From the NCBI GenBank assembly GCA_900544675.1, contig UQVZ01000007.1, forward strand, positions 53,249 to 117,248: a stretch of 64,000 nt of DNA, in the 5' to 3' direction. Origin of the DNA: an uncultured Bacteroides sp. (lineage in GTDB: Bacteria; Bacteroidota; Bacteroidia; Bacteroidales; Bacteroidaceae). The notes beneath the pieces were generated by a model, which did no database searches, was not told the DNA's origin, and saw nothing but the letters and a program-made list of their open reading frames with translations. Both the position numbers and the translations under genes were made by a program. Positions 33,935 to 42,832 of the stretch are shown here, in pieces. How positions within the stretch are numbered: position 1 is the stretch's first letter; the number at the start of each line of letters is the position of its first letter.

Positions 33935-34954
33935 ATGTATAAGAGATTCGGATTGATGCTGATTTTTGCCTTACTGTTTATTGCAGGCAATGCACAAAAC
34001 CAGAAAGGAAAGCTTTACGGTGTAGCTTTTTATAATTTGGAAAACATGTTTGATACCGTTCACGATGAGGGGAAGAATGATTACGAGTATTTGCCCGACG
34101 GACGGAACAAATGGGATGACAAGAAATACCAGGCAAAGTTGGAACACATGTCGACGGTGTTGAGCCTGTTGGCTACCGATAAGGTGGCCGAAGGAGCCGC
34201 GGTTATCGGTATGGCTGAAGTGGAAAACCGCCGTGTGTTGGAAGATTTGCTCAAGCAGCCGGCTTTGGCAGAGCGGGGATATCAGATTATCCACTATGAG
34301 GGACCCGATGAGCGGGGCATTGATTGTGCGATGTTTTACAATCCGATGCTTTTCCAGGTGACAGCTACCCGGTTGGTTCCTTATCAGTTGGCAGATGCTG
34401 CTGACCGTCCTACACGCGGCTTCCTGATAGCTGATGGGAAGTTGGCTGGCGAGCGGGTGGCTTTTATTATCAACCATTGGCCCTCGCGCGGTGCGAAGTC
34501 TCCTGCCCGTGAGCGTGCCGGAGTGCAGGTGCGTGCCTTGAAAGATTCGTTGCAGCGTTTAGACTCGAAAATCAAGATTGTCATTATGGGGGATATGAAC
34601 GATGACCCGATGGACAAGAGTATGGCAGAGTCGCTCGGAGCGAAACGTGATGCCAAAGACGTAAAGAAGAAAGAGTTGTATAATCCTTGGTGGAATACAT
34701 TGGCAGGAGGCGACGGTACCTTGAAATACCGTGGCAAGTGGAATCTTTTCGATCAGATAGTCTTTACCGGTAATTTCCTGAACCGCCGTCCGCGGAAACT
34801 TACTTACGACAGCCACGAGATATTCAAGCGTGATTATCTTTTCCAGACCGACGGGAAATATGCCGGTTATCCTAACCGTACACAGGCCGGAGGACGATGG
34901 CTGAACGGATATAGTGACCATCTGCCGACGGTGGTTTATTTTATCAAGCGCTGA
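33935..34954 (+). CDS. Exported endonuclease/exonuclease/phosphatase (EEP, DNase I-like)
   Basis: The protein is 339 residues from the ATG at 33935, with AGGA 5 nt upstream; an alternative start is 33923. It has a signal peptide (MYKRFGLMLIFALLFIAGNAQ). EEP motifs in order are YNLENMFD, MAEVENR (metal-binding Glu), IINHWPSRG, GDMNDDP (catalytic Asp/Asn) and the final YSDHLPTV (catalytic His). It hydrolyses phosphodiester bonds in the periplasm or outside. It lies 36 nt after the NUC1 lipoprotein, so the two likely act in sequence on extracellular nucleic acid. Other EEP substrates, such as phospholipids, are possible. Confidence 0.88.
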   Translation: MYKRFGLMLIFALLFIAGNAQNQKGKLYGVAFYNLENMFDTVHDEGKNDYEYLPDGRNKWDDKKYQAKLEHMSTVLSLLATDKVAEGAAVIGMAEVENRRVLEDLLKQPALAERGYQIIHYEGPDERGIDCAMFYNPMLFQVTATRLVPYQLADAADRPTRGFLIADGKLAGERVAFIINHWPSRGAKSPARERAGVQVRALKDSLQRLDSKIKIVIMGDMNDDPMDKSMAESLGAKRDAKDVKKKELYNPWWNTLAGGDGTLKYRGKWNLFDQIVFTGNFLNRRPRKLTYDSHEIFKRDYLFQTDGKYAGYPNRTQAGGRWLNGYSDHLPTVVYFIKR

Positions 34955-34961
34955 CAGGAAT

Positions 34962-35002
34962 AAAAAATACCCGACCTTATGTTCATAAAGTCGGGTATTT
35001 TT
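34962..35002. terminator. Bidirectional terminator, EEP / rpsP
   Basis: A 20-bp stem with one mismatch (34962-34981 with 34983-35002) has six As at one end and six Ts at the other, between convergent stops. Confidence 0.88.
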
Positions 35003-35022
35003 TATTTGCAGCAAGAAATGAA

Positions 35023-35580
35023 TTATGCTTCAGCCGGAGCTTCGGTAGCGGCAGCTTCTTCTGCAGCAGGAGCTTCTTCAGCCTTAGCGGCAGCTTCTGC
35101 TTCTGCTTTAGCGGCAGCTTCGGCAGCTTTCTTTTCAGCTACTTTCTTAGCGATTTCTTCATTTACTTTCTTTTCTGCTTCCAAGCGTTCTTTAGCGATA
35201 GCTTGTTTGTTTTCTTCTACTTTTGCTTTTACAGCAGCCAGATTAGCTTGTTTGTTTTCTTTCCAAGCATTGAAACGAGCCTGTGCTGTAGCTTCGTCGA
35301 ATGCACCTTTAGCAACACCGCCCAGCAAGTGTTTCATCATGTAAACGCCTTCGCGAGACAAGATATTGCGTACAGTGTCTGTAGGCTGTGCACCTACTTT
35401 TACCCAGTACAAAGCACGGTCGAAATTCAAATCTACTGTGGCAGGATTGGTATTCGGATTGTAAGTACCAATTTTTTCAGTAAATCTACCATCACGTGGT
35501 GCTCTTGAGTCTGCAATAACAATTGAATAGAACGCGTATCCTTTGCGTCCGTTTCTTTGCAATCTGATTTTTGTTGCCAT
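35023..35580 (-). CDS. rpsP: 30S ribosomal protein S16 with Ala/Glu/Lys tail
   Basis: The protein is 185 residues. The N-terminal 80 are classical S16 (MATKIRLQRNGRKGYAFYSIVIADSRAPRDGRF, then ALYWVKVGAQPTDTVRNIL). The last 100 are a helical Lys/Glu region and an Ala/Glu-rich tail, an extension common in Bacteroidota S16. It binds 16S rRNA in the body of the 30S subunit. It is monocistronic, divergent from the kinase/FHA operon. Confidence 0.96.
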   Translation of the reverse strand: MATKIRLQRNGRKGYAFYSIVIADSRAPRDGRFTEKIGTYNPNTNPATVDLNFDRALYWVKVGAQPTDTVRNILSREGVYMMKHLLGGVAKGAFDEATAQARFNAWKENKQANLAAVKAKVEENKQAIAKERLEAEKKVNEEIAKKVAEKKAAEAAAKAEAEAAAKAEEAPAAEEAAATEAPAEA

Positions 35581-35644
35581 CTTAAAAAATAAAAATTAGT
35601 AAATAAATGATTTGAATTAAGCTAATAACCCGTATTAGCGGCTG

Positions 35645-35675
35645 CAAAGGTAATATTTTTTTCTTTTTCTCACAA
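35645..35675 (-). promoter_or_regulatory. Promoter of rpsP
   Basis: On the minus strand TTG (35673-35675), 20 nt, then TACCTTTG (35645-35652), giving a leader of about 55 nt. Confidence 0.75.
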
Positions 35676-35801
35676 CAACGAGAAAATATATTTTCTATGA
35701 ATTAATAGCCTTGAATATAGATAAAAAAGTCTTTTAGTCGCATATTTTGACCAGATAGTTGCGAAAAATGACTTGATATTCACATTGTTGAATATTGAGT
35801 A

Positions 35802-35832
35802 TTGTTATTTTTTTTAATAATGAGTATTTTTA
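35802..35832 (+). promoter_or_regulatory. Possible promoter of the kinase/FHA operon
   Basis: TTG (35802-35804), 20 nt, then TATTTTTA (35825-35832), a one-base deviation from TAnnTTTG. The 280-nt divergent gap has no better candidate on this strand. Confidence 0.4.
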
Positions 35833-35861
35833 CGAATCGATAACTAAAAAACTTTATAGCT

Positions 35862-36602
35862 ATGTCACAAGATAAAACGGTGGTTCCAGGGTTAGGAGAT
35901 GGTTTTTCTTCTAATGACAAAAGACGTGAAAGTCGTCATAATATGTATTCTCGTTCTTCTACTTATGTGAATGTTGATTATGAAAAACAGGGCACAATCG
36001 TTCCTGGGATGGAACGGCGTGCTCCTGGTGTTGATGAAACTGTTGTTAATAGCAATAGAAGATCAGACCCTGTTGTCGGCTTTTTATATTCAATATCTCG
36101 TCAGGGTATAGGTGAATTTTGGCCAGTTTATGTAGGAAAGAATACCATTGGGCGTTCGGAAAAATGTGATGTTTGTTTAAAAGAACATACAGTTTCCGAA
36201 CTACATGCCGTATTGAATGTGAAACAGATGAAAACGACTCATAAAGTATTGGCTTCCATTAAAGATGAGGGGTCGAAGAATGGAATCTTTGTTAATGATG
36301 AAGAATTGGACTACAGTGCTCATGAATGTTTTAATAATGATATATTGACTATAGGGCTGAATTATAAGCTATTGTTGATTTTGGTAGATACAGAAGCTTT
36401 AGGACTTTCAGTTGCAAAAGATTTTATTCCGGTAGAAACATCAGAAAATGAAGATTTTTTTGATGACAGCTTTAAGCAACAAGTGCTTCATGGGGGACAG
36501 AATTTTAATCCTTATGATCATAATAAACGTAGAACAAATGATGGGACAATACCTTTGGATGGCAGTAATATGACTGAACCAGGTGGAACTCAGTTTATGT
36601 AA
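35862..36602 (+). CDS. Soluble FHA-domain protein with N-terminal Thr motifs
   Basis: The protein is 246 residues with no signal or membrane segment. The FHA domain spans about 87-175 and keeps the phosphothreonine-binding pattern: IGRSEKCDV, SELHA and SKNGIFVN. The 65 residues before it contain KTVVPG, GTIVPG and DETVV, and the tail has DGTIP and GGTQF. These Thr-centred words look like kinase sites that an FHA domain could bind, in the manner of GarA-like switches. It is first in an eight-gene operon, 17 nt before a Ser/Thr kinase. It probably acts as phospho-dependent adaptor in the cytoplasm; the partner is unknown. Confidence 0.85.
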   Translation: MSQDKTVVPGLGDGFSSNDKRRESRHNMYSRSSTYVNVDYEKQGTIVPGMERRAPGVDETVVNSNRRSDPVVGFLYSISRQGIGEFWPVYVGKNTIGRSEKCDVCLKEHTVSELHAVLNVKQMKTTHKVLASIKDEGSKNGIFVNDEELDYSAHECFNNDILTIGLNYKLLLILVDTEALGLSVAKDFIPVETSENEDFFDDSFKQQVLHGGQNFNPYDHNKRRTNDGTIPLDGSNMTEPGGTQFM

Positions 36603-36619
36603 GATTAAAGAATTGAATT

Positions 36620-38272
36620 ATGTCTATAATGGTAATACAAGGAACTGCTGAACGTCTAGTGAAAATACATTATGAAATAGATCCTGATGATAAACCGTTA
36701 GGCGTAGGTGGTATGGGACAAGTATTCAAGGGAGTACGTGTGGATGAAAAAACAGGGGAACGGATTCCTGTTGCTATTAAGTTTTTATTTGACGATCTTC
36801 CCGCGAATGTAATTGAACGTGCTAGGAGAGAGGCTTCTATCCAGATTCATAATGAGAATTTGGTAGAAATGTATGGGTTTATTCAGGTGGATGAAGTGAA
36901 TCCCCAAGGCACTGTCCATGAACGATATCATGTAGTAAGTGAATTGCTTCACGGAGTAATGCTGTATGATTTATTGAAAGGAAAGGTCACAGATAATGAG
37001 GGTGAATTAATTCCATTTGCAGAAGAATTATATCGCTTGTCTCAGACCGATCGCCGTGAATTTGCTGTCTTTGTTATAAAGAATGTATTGTCAGGTATTA
37101 TGGCATTACATGATAAAGGGTATGTGCATCGTGATATTGACCCAAGTAATATCATGATTACTGCAGACCGGAAAGTGAAGATTATAGATTTTGGCATAGC
37201 CAAACAAATGTCTACCTTGAATACCCAAGACCAATTACTTACTACAGCAGGTATGTTTATGGGAAAAGCAGCTTATGCCGCACCCGAATTGGTTTTGGGA
37301 GATGTTTCTCATCAGAATGAAACAACGGATATCTATGCGATAGGCATTATGCTTTTTCAATTAGTGACGGGTAAGTTGCCTTTTGAAGGTGCTACTCATG
37401 AGGTCTTGGATATGCAACAGCATAAAAAAATGCCTTTACAATTAATTGAAGATAAAGCATTACGTAAGATTATTGGCAAAGCTACAGAAAAAGAACAAAG
37501 TAAACGTTATCAGTCGGCTGCAGAGTTTCGAGTTGCTGTAGAACAATTGAAAAATGCGGAGAAAAAGCCTGAGTCTCATCTTATCAATAACGTAGAAGAA
37601 TTTATTAAAAGTTATCGGAAGCAGGTAGGAATTGCTGCAGCAGTTGTACTTGTTGTTATAATCGGGATAGGAACGATGATGTTGGGCAGTGACAGTGAGT
37701 CGAAGGAAGAACAATTGGCAATGCAACAGCGGAAAGCAGAATTGCACGATATGATAATTGATGATACGAAGTCTTATTTTGAAATAGACAGTTTGTCGGG
37801 ATGTACCATTAAAACGTCTGCATTGTTGACACAAGAAGCTTTGTCTTATTTGCAAACATTTTCTGGAGCGGCGAAAGGCTTGGATTTGTTAGATAAAGTT
37901 ATAGAAAAAAAATATGCCAGTTCTGCTGAAGCAGCTTATTTGAAAGGGCGTTTGTATGCGGAAAGCCATGACTCATTGAATATGTATCTCAAAATGAGGG
38001 AAAATCTGAACGGAAAGATTGTAGCTGATAACAAAGAAGCACATAAAATGAATTTGCTTTCCGTTCAATTGGATAGTACATCTTATAAAGCACTTTATGA
38101 ATTAGGGTGTGATTATTATGCTGGCGAGATGCGTACTGGAGTAGTTGATAGTCGAGACTTACCTTTGGCGTTGAGTTATTTTGAAAAAGGATTGAAGTAT
38201 GCTGAAATGGCTGGAGATGAGGAATTTGTCGATAAATGTTCGAAGCGTATAGAAGAATTATCCGGATTATAA
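36620..38272 (+). CDS. Membrane-anchored Ser/Thr protein kinase with exported Sel1/TPR-like region
   Basis: The protein is 550 residues. The kinase domain (about 15-310) has the glycine loop LGVGGMGQVFKG, Lys54 in VAIK, HRDIDPSN (Asp172; the usual following Lys is Asp174) and DFG (Asp190). One membrane helix lies at about 335-356. The rest (about 360-550) would be periplasmic and has helical, Sel1/TPR-like repeats (YLKGRLYAESHDS; ALYELGCDYYAGEM; ALSYFEKGLKYAEMAG). The layout is that of receptor-type bacterial kinases. It should phosphorylate Thr/Ser on the FHA proteins of this operon, opposed by the PP2C gene; that link is inferred. Confidence 0.88.
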   Translation: MSIMVIQGTAERLVKIHYEIDPDDKPLGVGGMGQVFKGVRVDEKTGERIPVAIKFLFDDLPANVIERARREASIQIHNENLVEMYGFIQVDEVNPQGTVHERYHVVSELLHGVMLYDLLKGKVTDNEGELIPFAEELYRLSQTDRREFAVFVIKNVLSGIMALHDKGYVHRDIDPSNIMITADRKVKIIDFGIAKQMSTLNTQDQLLTTAGMFMGKAAYAAPELVLGDVSHQNETTDIYAIGIMLFQLVTGKLPFEGATHEVLDMQQHKKMPLQLIEDKALRKIIGKATEKEQSKRYQSAAEFRVAVEQLKNAEKKPESHLINNVEEFIKSYRKQVGIAAAVVLVVIIGIGTMMLGSDSESKEEQLAMQQRKAELHDMIIDDTKSYFEIDSLSGCTIKTSALLTQEALSYLQTFSGAAKGLDLLDKVIEKKYASSAEAAYLKGRLYAESHDSLNMYLKMRENLNGKIVADNKEAHKMNLLSVQLDSTSYKALYELGCDYYAGEMRTGVVDSRDLPLALSYFEKGLKYAEMAGDEEFVDKCSKRIEELSGL

Positions 38273-38283
38273 TATATTGATGG

Positions 38284-39255
38284 ATGAATACAAGAACGAA
38301 TGTAGTATATAGAGGAAATGAAGTTGACCTGAAAATTGGTAACGAATGGTTCGGCTATGATGCGAGTGCCCGTCCGTTGGGAGAGGGTGCAATGGGAATA
38401 GTTTATTTAGGACGTTCTTTTTTGACAGGACAAAAAGTAGCCATAAAGCGTGTACATGATAAATACGCAAATGTACCTAGCATCAGAAAGCGGGCAAAGC
38501 TAGAGTCTTCGTTGGAGTTTCGTCATCCTAATTTGGTTGAGATGATAGGATATTGTGAGGAACAACCTAATAGAGGACCTATTTTTATTGTAAGTCGTTT
38601 AGTACATGGAGTTACTTTGGATCAATATGTGAAGACGAGTTTGAATGCTTGTTCTAAAGAAATGCGTGTACAAAAGATTTGCGAGTTTATTTATCGGGTA
38701 TTGGATGCTTTGGATTTTATTCATTCAAGAAATGTCGTTCACATGGATATAAAGCCTTCCAATATTATGTTGGAAAATGGGAGTAATGTTCGCTTAATGG
38801 ATTTGGGTATTGCTTTTGCAGGCGATACTATGGATATTACTTCGGCAGGTTTAGTTGGTACTCCTAAATATGCTGCTCCAGAGCAAGTTTTAGAGCCTGG
38901 TCAAAAAACATTTCAGGTGGATAAAACTGCTGATTTTTATGAATTAGGTGTGACATTATATGAACTGCTGACTGGTTTTAATCCGTTTGATGCTCCAACT
39001 ATGGAAGAAACATTGGAGTTGCAACGTACAAAATTTTTGCCTGAATCTCCGATTATACCCAAAGCTTTGATGGATGTTTTATTGCGTGCAACGGATAAAT
39101 ATCCTCAGAATCGTTTTCAATCAGCATTGGATTTTAAAAGAGCTATTCAAGCATCTCTTGTGGAGAAGAAAAAGGAAAATGGATGGCTACTTCCTCTTGC
39201 TATAGGTTGTATTGCCGGAGTGATATTAATACTAATTCTTATGCTATTTTTATGA
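38284..39255 (+). CDS. Tail-anchored Ser/Thr protein kinase
   Basis: The protein is 323 residues. The kinase domain (about 25-290) has the glycine loop LGEGAMGIVYLG and Lys55 in VAIK. The catalytic loop is HMDIKPSN, so Asp155 and Lys157 are present but HRD is HMD, and DFG is replaced by DLG (Asp173). The APE motif is intact (YAAPEQV). It ends in a single membrane helix (301-323) with no domain beyond it, so it faces the cytoplasm. The catalytic Lys and both Asp residues suggest activity. It lies 11 nt after the first kinase and overlaps the phosphatase start (ATGA). Confidence 0.87.
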   Translation: MNTRTNVVYRGNEVDLKIGNEWFGYDASARPLGEGAMGIVYLGRSFLTGQKVAIKRVHDKYANVPSIRKRAKLESSLEFRHPNLVEMIGYCEEQPNRGPIFIVSRLVHGVTLDQYVKTSLNACSKEMRVQKICEFIYRVLDALDFIHSRNVVHMDIKPSNIMLENGSNVRLMDLGIAFAGDTMDITSAGLVGTPKYAAPEQVLEPGQKTFQVDKTADFYELGVTLYELLTGFNPFDAPTMEETLELQRTKFLPESPIIPKALMDVLLRATDKYPQNRFQSALDFKRAIQASLVEKKKENGWLLPLAIGCIAGVILILILMLFL

Positions 39256-40616
39256 TTCAGATAAATACATCAATGCCTTTTGTTGGTTTTGTAGATTCCA
39301 GACAAGGGGGACGAAAGGAAAATCAGGATTCGTGTGGATATGTTGATACGGCATTAGGATTGCTGATTGTAGTGTGTGATGGAATGGGAGGAGGTCCAGC
39401 AGGAAAGCTGGCTTCTTCGTTGGCTGTAGAGTCTATTATTCGGTCTATTCAGACTTGCGATCCCTCTATTTCACGGATAGAAGCCGTGCAACATTCCATA
39501 CAGCAAGCTAATCGATTACTATATAATAAGGTAAAAGAAACTCCACAGTTGCAAGGAATGGGTACGACAGTGGTACTCTTGTTGATAAATGAATACTCTG
39601 CTGTTGTAGCTCATACGGGAGATAGCCGATGTTATATGTTTCGAGGGGGAAGAAAGATTTTTCGTTCTTTTGACCATTCACTGGTTTTTGAGATGGTCAA
39701 AAACAAAACGTTGACTGAAGAACAGGCTCGTTTGTCATCTCAGTCGAATATTATTACTCGGGCATTAGGCATTCAGCCTGAGGTTGAAGCGGAAATAGTA
39801 GAATTGGCTTATGAAAAAGGAGATCGTTTTATGTTATGCACCGATGGAATATGGGGGGCATTTCCTGAAAAAACGATAATTCATATTGCCGCTCAGACTA
39901 AATCTGTTGCAGGTGCTGTAGAGAGTTTGGTTATACAGGTTGACGAACAAGGATTTGCTACAGGAGGCACTCATGATAATTTAACCGTGACTTTAATAGA
40001 AACGACATCAAATTCGATAAAAAAAGAAAAAATGAGTACAAAGACAAAGAATATACTGATAGGATTGTCAGTTTTATGTTGTATAAGTGTGGCTGGAAAT
40101 GTTATTCAATGGCTTCAAGTTCCAAATGAAAAGGTAGAAGTGAGTAAGAACCAGATTGATCAAGCGTATATGGATTCGGTGCTTGATATGCGAGTAAAAG
40201 ATGCGCTTGGTAAAATGGAAGCGGATTTTCGTGAGAAACTGGGTGTTATCAATAAAAAAGTAGAAGAAAAGAATTATGATGCATTAAAACAAATCGTGGA
40301 TGATTCAAATCGTAAGATGGAGATCATAGAGCGTTTGGATGAGATTATTGCCCAGCTTGAGGAGTTGAAAACGATGAAAGAAGGAAAAGAGAAGAATGAA
40401 AAACTGTCACTGGTAAAAAAAGATTTTGAAGCTTTGGTCCCAACTTTAGAAAAATATGGCATAGAGAAGGAAGTGTTGTATGATAATAAAAAAGGTGTTG
40501 TAACCTGGATGGATAATTCGATTGCTAGAAGTAATACGGATAAATCTAAAGGACACTATAATGCTATTATAAAAAAGATAGATGAGTATAAAGATCAAAT
40601 AAGAAAATCGGAATAA
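39252..40616 (+). CDS. Membrane-anchored PP2C-type Ser/Thr phosphatase with coiled-coil tail
   Basis: From the ATG at 39252, which overlaps the kinase stop (ATGA), the protein is 454 residues; the longer start at 39183 runs inside the kinase gene. The PP2C domain (about 8-250) has RKENQDS, VCDGMGGG (metal Asp43), HTGDSRCY, CTDGIWG (Asp198) and THDNLT (Asp242). A membrane helix (about 266-288) follows, then about 165 residues of charged coiled coil that would be periplasmic. It should remove phosphates placed by the two upstream kinases. The exported coiled coil is unusual and may sense or assemble. Confidence 0.89.
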   Translation: MIQINTSMPFVGFVDSRQGGRKENQDSCGYVDTALGLLIVVCDGMGGGPAGKLASSLAVESIIRSIQTCDPSISRIEAVQHSIQQANRLLYNKVKETPQLQGMGTTVVLLLINEYSAVVAHTGDSRCYMFRGGRKIFRSFDHSLVFEMVKNKTLTEEQARLSSQSNIITRALGIQPEVEAEIVELAYEKGDRFMLCTDGIWGAFPEKTIIHIAAQTKSVAGAVESLVIQVDEQGFATGGTHDNLTVTLIETTSNSIKKEKMSTKTKNILIGLSVLCCISVAGNVIQWLQVPNEKVEVSKNQIDQAYMDSVLDMRVKDALGKMEADFREKLGVINKKVEEKNYDALKQIVDDSNRKMEIIERLDEIIAQLEELKTMKEGKEKNEKLSLVKKDFEALVPTLEKYGIEKEVLYDNKKGVVTWMDNSIARSNTDKSKGHYNAIIKKIDEYKDQIRKSE

Positions 40617-40635
40617 CTCTTAAAAACGAAAAGGT

Positions 40636-41211
40636 ATGAAAGTTATATCAATAGGAAGAGGCGAAGATTGCAACATCGTTTTGCAAGAAAATGTAATCAG
40701 TCGTCGGCATGCAATTTTAAAAATTTATGCAACCGGTAAGATGGAATTGATTGATATGGGACAAAATGGAACATTTGTAAATGGAATCAAGTTGACTCCG
40801 AATGTTCCTTATCCTGTAACACGTAAAGATGTGATTTCTTTTGCTCATGTAAGACAATTAGATTGGACCTTGATACCTGATACAATGCGAATGTATCGTT
40901 ACATAGCGTTGGTAATCATCGTAATAGCAGTGATAGTTGTTGCTATTTTATCGTTATATAGAGGGAATACTCCAGATATACCTCAATTGCCGGCAACTCC
41001 ATCTTCAAATGGAATAGTAAAGGATTCAATTCAGCAGGAGGGCAGTCAACAAAAGAAAGAACCTGAAAGTACGTTGGTCATTCCTGAACATTTAGACGAA
41101 CCTGCTGGTACAGATCTTTTACCTAAAAAGAAGAAAAAACCAGCTAAAAAGGAAAAAACAGATACAATAGCCAAAGAAAAAACTCCAGAGAAAAATCCTA
41201 TTATTATGTAA
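40636..41211 (+). CDS. FHA-domain membrane protein with Lys/Pro-rich exported tail
   Basis: The protein is 191 residues. The FHA domain fills about 1-78 (ISIGRGEDCNIVL, ISRRHA, GQNGTFVNG), giving a complete phosphothreonine site with Arg, Ser/Arg-His and Asn-Gly. A membrane helix lies at about 88-108. The remaining 80 residues are low-complexity, rich in Pro, Lys and Glu (PKKKKKPAKKEK), and would lie outside the membrane. It probably docks a phosphorylated partner at the membrane. It lies 19 nt from both neighbours in the operon. Confidence 0.85.
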   Translation: MKVISIGRGEDCNIVLQENVISRRHAILKIYATGKMELIDMGQNGTFVNGIKLTPNVPYPVTRKDVISFAHVRQLDWTLIPDTMRMYRYIALVIIVIAVIVVAILSLYRGNTPDIPQLPATPSSNGIVKDSIQQEGSQQKKEPESTLVIPEHLDEPAGTDLLPKKKKKPAKKEKTDTIAKEKTPEKNPIIM

Positions 41212-41230
41212 CTATTAAATTTTAAGTGAT

Positions 41231-42832
41231 ATGAGACTGTTAAAGATAGGTAGATCTGCTACCAATAATATTGTATTAAACAGTGAAAAAGTTAGTACCA
41301 TACATGCTGAATTGATATTGTTGGACAGTGGGGAAATGTTATTAGTTGATAAAGGAAGTACGAATGGTACGTTTGTAAATAATCAAAGAATAACTCCGGA
41401 TGTAGAGGTTCCTGTGAAAAAAGGAGATTTGATTCGTTTGGCTGATGAGGAATTAAATTGGCATAAAGTTCCCCCTTGCGATGATGTTAGTAAATATAAG
41501 AAAGTAATCAATATTGGTAAAAGTTTTCATAATGATATTGTTATAGATAGTCCTTTTGTCAGTCGTTTCCATGCATCGCTTGTGGTTACCAAAGATAATA
41601 AAGTCTTTATTAAAGACTCTTCTTCTGTAAATGGTACAAAAGTAAATGGAGTAAAGATACAGCCGGGGAAAGAAGTTCGGGTAAGAAGAGGTGATGTTAT
41701 TATTTGTGGAGATATTGATGTAACGGAACAAATAAGGCCATTTTTACCTAACCCGTTTGCCGTTTGGCAGAAAGTTGCAATAGGAGCGGGAGCCGCTGCA
41801 GTCTTGGTTGGACTAGTATGGATTATTTTAAAGTTTATAATTCCTGCTCCTTCTTTAGATGAGATTCGTAAATCTGTTGTATATGTTGATGCTCAATATA
41901 CGTCAATTGTTAAATTTGAAGATTCTCCTATTCATGATGATATATGGCTTACAGTAATGGGAGAGGCAGGATTTTCAAATATAGAGAGTGGTGAACTTCC
42001 TGTGGCAATTAAAAATTATAGTGCTACAGCTTTTTTCTTGGATCGTGAAGGGCGTATGGCAACCAATCGTCATGTTGCTACACCTTGGGAGTATGTATCT
42101 GAAAATGAAAAGAAGTCAGCTCGTACAGCTATGGCTGAATTAATAGAGGCTCAGGTACCTTTGGAAATTCCTTATAATAATGCGGCGAGTTTTGTTGTAG
42201 GCGAATATGATAAGTCTAATACGTTGATATGGAGGATGATTAAGAGACAGGCTTTGGCAATGGATAGTTATAACATATCAACGGTTAATGCCTTAATTCG
42301 TCAATTAAAAAAATGTAAAACTCGATTCACAGGAAGAATGAATTTTATATCAGTTGGTTATCCAGGTCGTTATTATACGCATACGGATGAATATGAAAGA
42401 TGTTTTGTTTTGACGGAATCTGGTACAGATGATAAGGATATAGCTCTATTGCAATTAAATACAAAAAAGACTCCAGATGATGTTACATTTGTATTTGATT
42501 TGGATAAAGTTGGAACTGAAAAGTTAGAACCATTGAAAGATAAATTGGTCTGGATTGGTTATCCTAGAGGAAATGCTTGGAATTTGGATAATGAAACCCA
42601 TTCTTTGGAGCCTGAAATTCGGGAGACAATGTGTAGTAAAATTCCTAGCAAGTATTCATTTGAATTTCAAGGTGAATCTTTAGGTGGTGCTAGCGGTTCT
42701 CCTATATTTGATCCTAAAACAGGAAATTTAGTCGGTGTTTTGTGGGGTGGTTGGGCAGCAGGTGCTACTTATGGTCACGCATGTCAAGCCAAATATTTGA
42801 AGGAAATGTATGATGAGGAGGTTGGATTATGA
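41231..42832 (+). CDS. Tandem-FHA transmembrane trypsin-like serine protease
   Basis: The protein is 533 residues. Two FHA domains occupy about 1-80 (KIGRSATNNIVL, TIHAEL, STNGTFVNN) and about 90-165 (NIGKSFHNDIVI, SRFHASL, SVNGTKVNG). A membrane helix (about 178-203) leads to a trypsin/HtrA-like domain (about 210-525) with the triad His281 (ATNRHVATP), Asp403 (DDKDIALLQL) and Ser488 (GGASGSPIF). With FHA domains in the cytoplasm the protease would be periplasmic, so phospho-Thr recognition inside could control proteolysis outside. No PDZ domain is seen. The GxSG context and intact triad support activity; the substrate is unknown. It overlaps the next gene (ATGA). Confidence 0.87.
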   Translation: MRLLKIGRSATNNIVLNSEKVSTIHAELILLDSGEMLLVDKGSTNGTFVNNQRITPDVEVPVKKGDLIRLADEELNWHKVPPCDDVSKYKKVINIGKSFHNDIVIDSPFVSRFHASLVVTKDNKVFIKDSSSVNGTKVNGVKIQPGKEVRVRRGDVIICGDIDVTEQIRPFLPNPFAVWQKVAIGAGAAAVLVGLVWIILKFIIPAPSLDEIRKSVVYVDAQYTSIVKFEDSPIHDDIWLTVMGEAGFSNIESGELPVAIKNYSATAFFLDREGRMATNRHVATPWEYVSENEKKSARTAMAELIEAQVPLEIPYNNAASFVVGEYDKSNTLIWRMIKRQALAMDSYNISTVNALIRQLKKCKTRFTGRMNFISVGYPGRYYTHTDEYERCFVLTESGTDDKDIALLQLNTKKTPDDVTFVFDLDKVGTEKLEPLKDKLVWIGYPRGNAWNLDNETHSLEPEIRETMCSKIPSKYSFEFQGESLGGASGSPIFDPKTGNLVGVLWGGWAAGATYGHACQAKYLKEMYDEEVGL

